Below, piece by piece: positions 6,826 through 10,175 of a stretch of DNA of 10,175 nt. Both the position numbers and the translations under genes were made by a program. How positions within the stretch are numbered: position 1 is the stretch's first letter; each line of letters opens with the position of its first letter. The notes beneath the pieces were generated by a model. The model was not told the DNA's origin. It saw only the letters and a program-made list of their open reading frames with translations, and did no database searches. Source of the stretch: Clostridium sp. UBA6758 (GTDB lineage Bacteria > Bacillota > Clostridia > Clostridiales > Clostridiaceae); the NCBI GenBank assembly GCA_002453475.1, contig DKGY01000055.1, forward strand, positions 54,107 to 64,281, read 5' to 3'.

Positions 6826-6998
6826 ATTATTTTATCAATTATACTAGATTCAATTAATTCACTTTTACTAAATCCATTTCTAAAGTATCTCACTTGTTTA
6901 TATTTAACTCCACCCATTTCAAAATCAAGGACATCAATTCTATCTCCCTTAAAAATCTCAGCTTCTTTTTTCCCTTTTAGAAATATATGAATTTCCAT
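6816..6998 (-). CDS. Unrecognised 60-residue protein
   Basis: I do not recognise this small protein. It is a 60-residue, lysine-rich, basic polypeptide (12 Lys) with no cysteine, no membrane segment and no signal peptide. The pattern of short alternating hydrophobic stretches (MEIHIFLKG, IDVLDFEMGGVKYKQVRYF) suggests a small beta-rich fold with a C-terminal helix from about residue 44. It is likely to be a real gene. The ATG at 6998 has GGAGG six bases upstream, a promoter-like TTGAAT/TATAAT pair lies just before it, and its stop lies within a shared terminator. It converges with yfcE and stands alone, so context does not suggest a role. Confidence 0.68.
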   Translation of the reverse strand: MEIHIFLKGKKEAEIFKGDRIDVLDFEMGGVKYKQVRYFRNGFSKSELIESSIIDKIIKK

Positions 6999-7030
6999 AT
7001 CATTCCTCCATATAGTTATTTACTAAATAA

Positions 7031-7060
7031 ATTATATAACAACATAGATAATTTATTCAA
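7031..7060 (-). promoter_or_regulatory. Promoter for the 60-residue gene
   Basis: On the minus strand TTGAAT (7060-7055) is followed by an 18-base spacer and a perfect TATAAT (7036-7031). The start of transcription would be near 7024, about 25 bases before the ATG. The -35 box forms the right part of a 7-base inverted repeat with 7081-7087 (ATTCAAT and ATTGAAT). Confidence 0.55.
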
Positions 7061-7225
7061 TTATATAGATAAAAAGAATTATTGAATTAGGTTAAATAAT
7101 ATTTTAAAAGATAGACAATAGTAATTATTCAAGGGATCTTTTTTGTAAATAGGATTCTATATTTATACTTAACAAAAATAATTTGTAAATAATTAAAAAT
7201 GGAGTAGGTATAACATGAAAAGTAA
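7061..7225. other. AT-rich intergenic stretch without a supported gene
   Basis: This is very AT-rich spacer between the 60-residue gene's promoter and the glyA promoter. I see no convincing open reading frame, RNA gene or mobile element in it. ATTGAAT at 7081-7087 mirrors ATTCAAT at 7055-7061, and a related ATTATTCAA occurs at 7124-7132, which could be operator-like but might be chance in such AT-rich DNA. Confidence 0.4.
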
Positions 7226-7234
7226 TGTTATAAT
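7226..7234 (+). promoter_or_regulatory. Extended -10 promoter for glyA
   Basis: TGTTATAAT is a perfect extended -10 element (TGnTATAAT). No good -35 box lies at the matching distance, which is common for extended -10 promoters. Transcription would begin near 7241, giving glyA a leader of about 145 nt. Confidence 0.5.
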
Positions 7235-7240
7235 GATATG

Positions 7241-7386
7241 TAAAGGATCTGGTGGTTATATTGTTACTATATGTACTGCAAAACTAAGTACTAAGGCTTC
7301 ACCTAACATAAAAGAAAAAAATGGTTAGAGAAGCTTTTACATGGTTCCACCAAAAATAACTAATTTTAACTGCAGGAGGAGTATGT
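7241..7386 (+). ncRNA. Candidate structured leader RNA of glyA
   Basis: The predicted glyA leader can fold into a closed multi-helix structure. TGGTGG (7250-7255) pairs perfectly with CCACCA (7347-7352), enclosing two further hairpins. One is GTACT/AGTAC at 7273-7277 and 7287-7291 with a nine-base loop. The other is AAGGCTTC (7293-7300) with GAAGCTTT (7330-7337), which includes one G-U pair and is extended inside by TAAC/GTTA (7304-7307 with 7324-7327). The second hairpin ends in TTTT and could act as a weak terminator. I see none of the conserved motifs of the glycine, THF, ZTP, SAM or T-box RNAs that sometimes precede glyA. The pairing is read by eye and not tested for chance in AT-rich DNA, so the assignment as a regulatory RNA is inference. 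Confidence 0.35.
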
Positions 7387-8619
7387 ATGAACTTAGAACA
7401 TGTAAAAAACATTGATTCAGAAATTTATGAAGCAATTTGCCTTGAAACTGCTAGGCAGGAAAGTAAAATTGAACTTATCGCTTCAGAAAACTTTACAAGT
7501 GAGGCTGTAAGAGAAGCCATGGGGTCAACTCTTACAAACAAATATGCAGAAGGCTATCCGGGAAAAAGATATTATGGTGGTTGCGAATGTGTAGACATTG
7601 CTGAAAACATTGCTAGAGATAGAATGTGTAAACTATTTGGCGCAGATCATGCCAACGTTCAACCTCATTCAGGCTCTCAAGCTAATATGGCAGTTTATAT
7701 GAGCGTATTAGAACCAGGAGATAAAGTATTAGGAATGAATTTATCTGATGGTGGACACTTAACTCATGGAAGTTCAGTTAATTTTTCTGGAAAGTTATAT
7801 AAATTTATATCTTATGGAGTAGGTGAAGATGGATTTATTGATTATGAGGCATTAAGAACTGTTGCTTTGGAAGAAAAACCTAAAATGATAGTTGCAGGAG
7901 CTAGTGCTTATCCAAGAATAATAGAATTTGATAAAATAAGAGCAATTTGTGATGAAATAGGTGCATATATGATGGTAGATATGGCTCATATTGCTGGACT
8001 TATTGCAGCAGGGGTTCATCCTAGTCCAGCACCATATGCAGATTTTATTACAACAACAACTCATAAAACTTTAAGAGGACCAAGAGGGGGAGCAATACTT
8101 TGTAAAGAAAAGTATGCAAAACTAGTAGATAAAACTATATTCCCAGGAATACAAGGTGGTCCATTAATGCATACTATTGCGGCTAAAGCTATTTGCTTTA
8201 AAGAGGCTCTAGATCCATCTTTCAAAGAATATCAGCAAAAAGTTTTAGAAAATGCTAAAACCCTTGCAAATGCATTAAAAGAGAGAGGATTTAATTTAGT
8301 ATCTGATGGTACTGATAATCATTTAATTCTATTGGATTTAAGAAATAAAGATATTACAGGAAAAGCAGCAGAACATCTATTAGATGAGGTTGGAATTACT
8401 GTAAATAAAAATACAATACCTTTTGAAACACAAAGCCCATTTGTAACTAGTGGCATTAGAATAGGTACTCCAGCTACTACTACTAGAGGTTTTGGAAAAG
8501 ATGAAATGATTGAAATTGCTGATATAATGAATTGGGCAATTGATAATAGAGATAATGATTTATCACCAGCTAAGGAAAGAGTTAAAGCTCTTTGTGATAA
8601 AATTCCACTATATAAGTAA
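7387..8619 (+). CDS. glyA: Serine hydroxymethyltransferase
   Basis: This PLP enzyme interconverts serine and glycine while charging tetrahydrofolate with a one-carbon unit. The 410 residues are the normal length. The family signatures are all visible: LIASENFTS at 30-38, [17 protein letters not shown] at 51-67, the HSGSQAN cofactor loop at 94-100, HLTHG at 124-128, VDMAHIAGL at 197-205, and [14 protein letters not shown] at 222-235 with the Schiff-base lysine at K227. A further conserved stretch is [17 protein letters not shown]. The ATG at 7387 has AGGAGG seven bases upstream; an ATG at 7383 is out of frame. Codons here are slightly less AT-biased and motif conservation is high, as expected for a well-expressed housekeeping gene. 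It is a single-gene unit with a long leader that may be regulatory, and a hairpin terminator follows. Confidence 0.98.
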   Translation: MNLEHVKNIDSEIYEAICLETARQESKIELIASENFTSEAVREAMGSTLTNKYAEGYPGKRYYGGCECVDIAENIARDRMCKLFGADHANVQPHSGSQANMAVYMSVLEPGDKVLGMNLSDGGHLTHGSSVNFSGKLYKFISYGVGEDGFIDYEALRTVALEEKPKMIVAGASAYPRIIEFDKIRAICDEIGAYMMVDMAHIAGLIAAGVHPSPAPYADFITTTTHKTLRGPRGGAILCKEKYAKLVDKTIFPGIQGGPLMHTIAAKAICFKEALDPSFKEYQQKVLENAKTLANALKERGFNLVSDGTDNHLILLDLRNKDITGKAAEHLLDEVGITVNKNTIPFETQSPFVTSGIRIGTPATTTRGFGKDEMIEIADIMNWAIDNRDNDLSPAKERVKALCDKIPLYK

Positions 8620-8635
8620 ATTACTTGCAATAAGT

Positions 8636-8666
8636 AAATACCTGGCATTTTATCTGCTAGGTATTT
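8636..8666 (+). terminator. Probable intrinsic terminator of glyA
   Basis: AAATACCTGGCA pairs with TGCTAGGTATTT (one G-U pair) around a seven-base loop, a 12-bp stem starting 17 bases after the glyA stop. The following sequence is AT-rich with short T stretches but has no clean U-run. A second short hairpin, TTACTT/AAGTAA at 8621-8637, overlaps its left arm by two bases. Confidence 0.65.
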
Positions 8667-8716
8667 ATATTATTTAAAAATATAAGGATGAATACATAAG
8701 TAATATTTAGATTATA

Positions 8717-8745
8717 TTGACTTATTTGTTTAAACCTCTTATAAT
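8717..8745 (+). promoter_or_regulatory. Sigma-A-type promoter for the cobalamin riboswitch and cobQ
   Basis: TTGACT at 8717-8722, a 17-base spacer and a perfect TATAAT at 8740-8745 place the transcription start near 8752, about 15 bases before the riboswitch aptamer. This gives cobQ a leader of roughly 365 nt. Confidence 0.75.
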
Positions 8746-8766
8746 TATGATTGAAAATCAAATAGT

Positions 8767-8916
8767 ATTTTAGGTGCTTTTTAAAAGTGAAAAGGGAATA
8801 TGGTTAAAATCCATAGCAGCCCCCGCTACTGTAAATGATGACGACCCTCAAAATACCACTCTTCATAGGGGAAGGTGAGGTTAGAATGATTCATAAGCCA
8901 GGAGACCTGCCTAAAT
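8767..8916 (+). ncRNA. Cobalamin riboswitch aptamer
   Basis: The stretch carries the conserved elements of the B12 riboswitch in order: the opening AGGTGC (8772-8777), AAAAGGGAAT followed by an ATGG/CCAT hairpin, AGCAGCCCCCGCTACTGTAA, GACGACC, CCACT, GGGGAAGGTGAGG, and the B12 box AGCCAGGAGACCTGCC (8896-8911). The closing P1 helix pairs the TTTAGG ending at 8774 with CCTAAA at 8910-8915. When adenosylcobalamin or a related cobamide binds, expression of the downstream corrinoid gene should fall. It sits between the promoter at 8717-8745 and a terminator at 9059-9087. Confidence 0.95.
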
Positions 8917-9058
8917 GTAAGCTTTCGGAGGGAAATGAGCTATTTTAGTGGCTAAGTTAATATGTATAAGAAAATTAAAAAATTTTGTAAGTTTTATCTT
9001 ACTTATATTTAAACTTATATTCTTATTTTACTAAGATGGAAATTTTTTATTTATTTGG

Positions 9059-9087
9059 GCAAGGGAGCTTTTCTTCCTTGCTTTTTT
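9059..9087 (+). terminator. Intrinsic terminator of the riboswitch expression platform
   Basis: GCAAGGGA (9059-9066) pairs with TTCCTTGC (9074-9081) around GCTTTTC and is followed by TTTTTTATTTTATTT, a strong Rho-independent terminator. It lies about 140 bases after the aptamer and 31 bases before the cobQ start. Its place between riboswitch and gene implies conditional termination when cobalamin is abundant. The right arm could instead pair with AGGGAA at 8929-8934. Confidence 0.87.
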
Positions 9088-9118
9088 ATTTTATTTAGAT
9101 AGAAAGAAGGTATAGTAA

Positions 9119-10175
9119 ATGGCTAAAATAATGATTCAAGGTACAGCTTCTTCTGTAGGGAAAAGCATACTAGTAACTGCATTATGTAGAATATTTAAAC
9201 AAGACGGATATTCGGTATGCCCGTATAAGTCACAAAATATGTCTCTTAACTCATATATAACACTGGATGGAAAAGAAATGGGGCGTGCCCAAGTGTTACA
9301 AGCTTACGCTGCTGGTCTTGAACCACAGGTATATATGAATCCTATTCTGCTAAAACCAACTACAGATAAAAATTGTCAAATAATTTTTAATGGAGAAGTC
9401 TATGGTTACTCTAATGCAAAGGAATATCATAATTTAAAAGTTAAATTCAAGGATGATTTAAAATCTGCTTTTGAAGAATTGGAAAATCAATTTGATATTA
9501 TTGTTATGGAAGGTGCAGGAAGCCCTGCAGAAATAAATTTAAGAGATAATGATATTGTTAATATGGGTATGGCTGAACTAATAGATGCGCCTGTTTTACT
9601 TGTAGGTGATATCGATAAGGGAGGCGTATTTGCATCTTTATTAGGTACTATTATGCTCCTTAGTGATGCTGAGAAGGACAGAGTTAAGGGAACTATTATA
9701 AATAAGTTTAGAGGAGATATATCTTTACTTAAACCAGGAGTTGATAGTTTAGAGGAGCTAACTCATAGAGATTGCTTAGGGGTTGTTCCATATTTTAAAT
9801 TAGATTTAGAAGATGAAGATGGAGCTGTTGACCTTAATAAGAACATCACAGATAAAATAGATATAGCTATTATAAGATTGCCACATATATCAAACTTTAC
9901 TGATTTTGATGCATTATCTATAGAACCAGATGTTTCTGTAAGATATGTGGAAACTGTAAACGAATTTAAAACTCCTGATTTAGTTATAATTCCTGGAACT
10001 AAAAATACACTAGGAGACTTAGAATATCTAAAAAAATCAGGTTTATATAACAAGATTAGAGAATATGAGGGTAATGGAAAAATTATAGGTATATGTGGTG
10101 GATATCAAATGCTAGGTAAAGTACTAGAAGATCCTTATGGGGTTGAAACTTTACTAGAGTCTATGGATGGATTAG
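9119..10175 (+). CDS. cobQ: Cobyric acid synthase, 3' end outside window
   Basis: This ATP-dependent amidase (also called CbiP) uses glutamine to amidate side chains b, d, e and g of the adenosyl corrin ring, forming cobyric acid late in B12 synthesis. The 352 residues visible belong to a family of about 500. The N-terminal synthetase domain has the P-loop-like GTASSVGKS at 8-16, the [11 protein letters not shown] motif, MGRAQ, the NPILLKP segment, [13 protein letters not shown] and [13 protein letters not shown]. The C-terminal glutamine amidotransferase domain begins near [12 protein letters not shown], and the catalytic cysteine is Cys326 in [10 protein letters not shown]. The ATG at 9119 has AGAAGG eight bases upstream. 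The gene is directly preceded by a cobalamin riboswitch and terminator, so it is repressed by B12 and is probably the first gene of a cobalamin operon that continues to the right. Confidence 0.97.
   Translation, partial: MAKIMIQGTASSVGKSILVTALCRIFKQDGYSVCPYKSQNMSLNSYITLDGKEMGRAQVLQAYAAGLEPQVYMNPILLKPTTDKNCQIIFNGEVYGYSNAKEYHNLKVKFKDDLKSAFEELENQFDIIVMEGAGSPAEINLRDNDIVNMGMAELIDAPVLLVGDIDKGGVFASLLGTIMLLSDAEKDRVKGTIINKFRGDISLLKPGVDSLEELTHRDCLGVVPYFKLDLEDEDGAVDLNKNITDKIDIAIIRLPHISNFTDFDALSIEPDVSVRYVETVNEFKTPDLVIIPGTKNTLGDLEYLKKSGLYNKIREYEGNGKIIGICGGYQMLGKVLEDPYGVETLLESMDGL

Noticed and set aside
7215..7328. A 37-codon frame on the plus strand upstream of glyA, with GGAG ten bases before its ATG.
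   Set aside because: The best promoter for glyA (extended -10 at 7226-7234) lies inside it, the ribosome binding site is weakly placed, the peptide matches nothing I know, and most of the stretch is better explained as pairing leader RNA. A short leader peptide or gene remnant cannot be excluded.
7341..7352. GGTTCCACC near the end of the glyA leader resembles the complement of a T-box (GGTGGNACC), and the enclosing fold is loosely cloverleaf-like with a CCA at its end.
   Set aside because: The T-box sequence would be on the wrong strand, and there is no specifier loop or AG-bulge. The fold lacks tRNA arm lengths, T-loop and D-loop consensus, so neither a T-box nor a tRNA is supported.
8319..8648. 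A 109-codon minus-strand frame overlapping the end of glyA.
   Set aside because: It lies opposite conserved glyA sequence and begins within the terminator hairpin; no start signals or family features are visible.
8928..8955. GGAGGG followed by an ATG at 8935 that opens a six-codon frame after the cobalamin aptamer.
   Set aside because: The spacing between GGAGGG and ATG is only two bases and the peptide is trivial; the segment is better explained as part of the expression platform.
9763..10053. A 96-codon minus-strand frame inside cobQ.
   Set aside because: It is opposite conserved cobQ coding sequence and has no recognisable product.

Overview
The window is AT-rich, compactly organised bacterial DNA with strong AGGAGG-type ribosome binding sites. 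It has an occasional TTG start, clostridial protein families and an anaerobic [FeFe]-hydrogenase-like gene. All of this points to a Firmicute of the Clostridium group; the species cannot be assigned from the sequence alone. There is no sign of phage, insertion sequences, CRISPR arrays, rRNA or tRNA genes. It reads as chromosomal core and regulatory sequence.

Layout. Positions 1-2092 (minus strand) hold hemA and hemL, the two genes that turn glutamyl-tRNA into 5-aminolevulinate; hemL runs off the left edge. They are read from a strong promoter whose -35 box overlaps that of the divergent gene at 2279-2929 (plus), a DUF1461/TIGR01906-type membrane protein. A bidirectional terminator at 2917-2949 separates that gene from a convergent three-gene minus-strand operon spanning 2954-6073. 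In transcription order this operon encodes a small thioredoxin-like [2Fe-2S] protein, a [FeFe]-hydrogenase-like protein with a PAS domain (HydS-like), and a SpoIIE-type PP2C phosphatase. The coupling and domain make-up suggest a redox or H2 sensing and signalling unit rather than a bulk hydrogenase.

Positions 6224-6769 (plus) encode a YfcE-family metallophosphodiesterase. It converges through a shared terminator on an unrecognised 60-residue protein (6816-6998, minus). Positions 7226-8619 hold glyA (serine hydroxymethyltransferase), preceded by an apparent extended -10 promoter and a roughly 145-nt leader that can fold into a closed multi-helix structure matching no riboswitch class I know. 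Positions 8717-9087 form a complete cobalamin control region: promoter, cobalamin riboswitch, and a distal intrinsic terminator with a possible antiterminator. It leads into cobQ/cbiP (cobyric acid synthase, 9119 to the right edge, incomplete).

Tetrapyrrole metabolism brackets the window, with aminolevulinate synthesis at the left and late corrinoid synthesis at the right. The most interesting parts are the HydS-like signalling operon and the glyA leader RNA.
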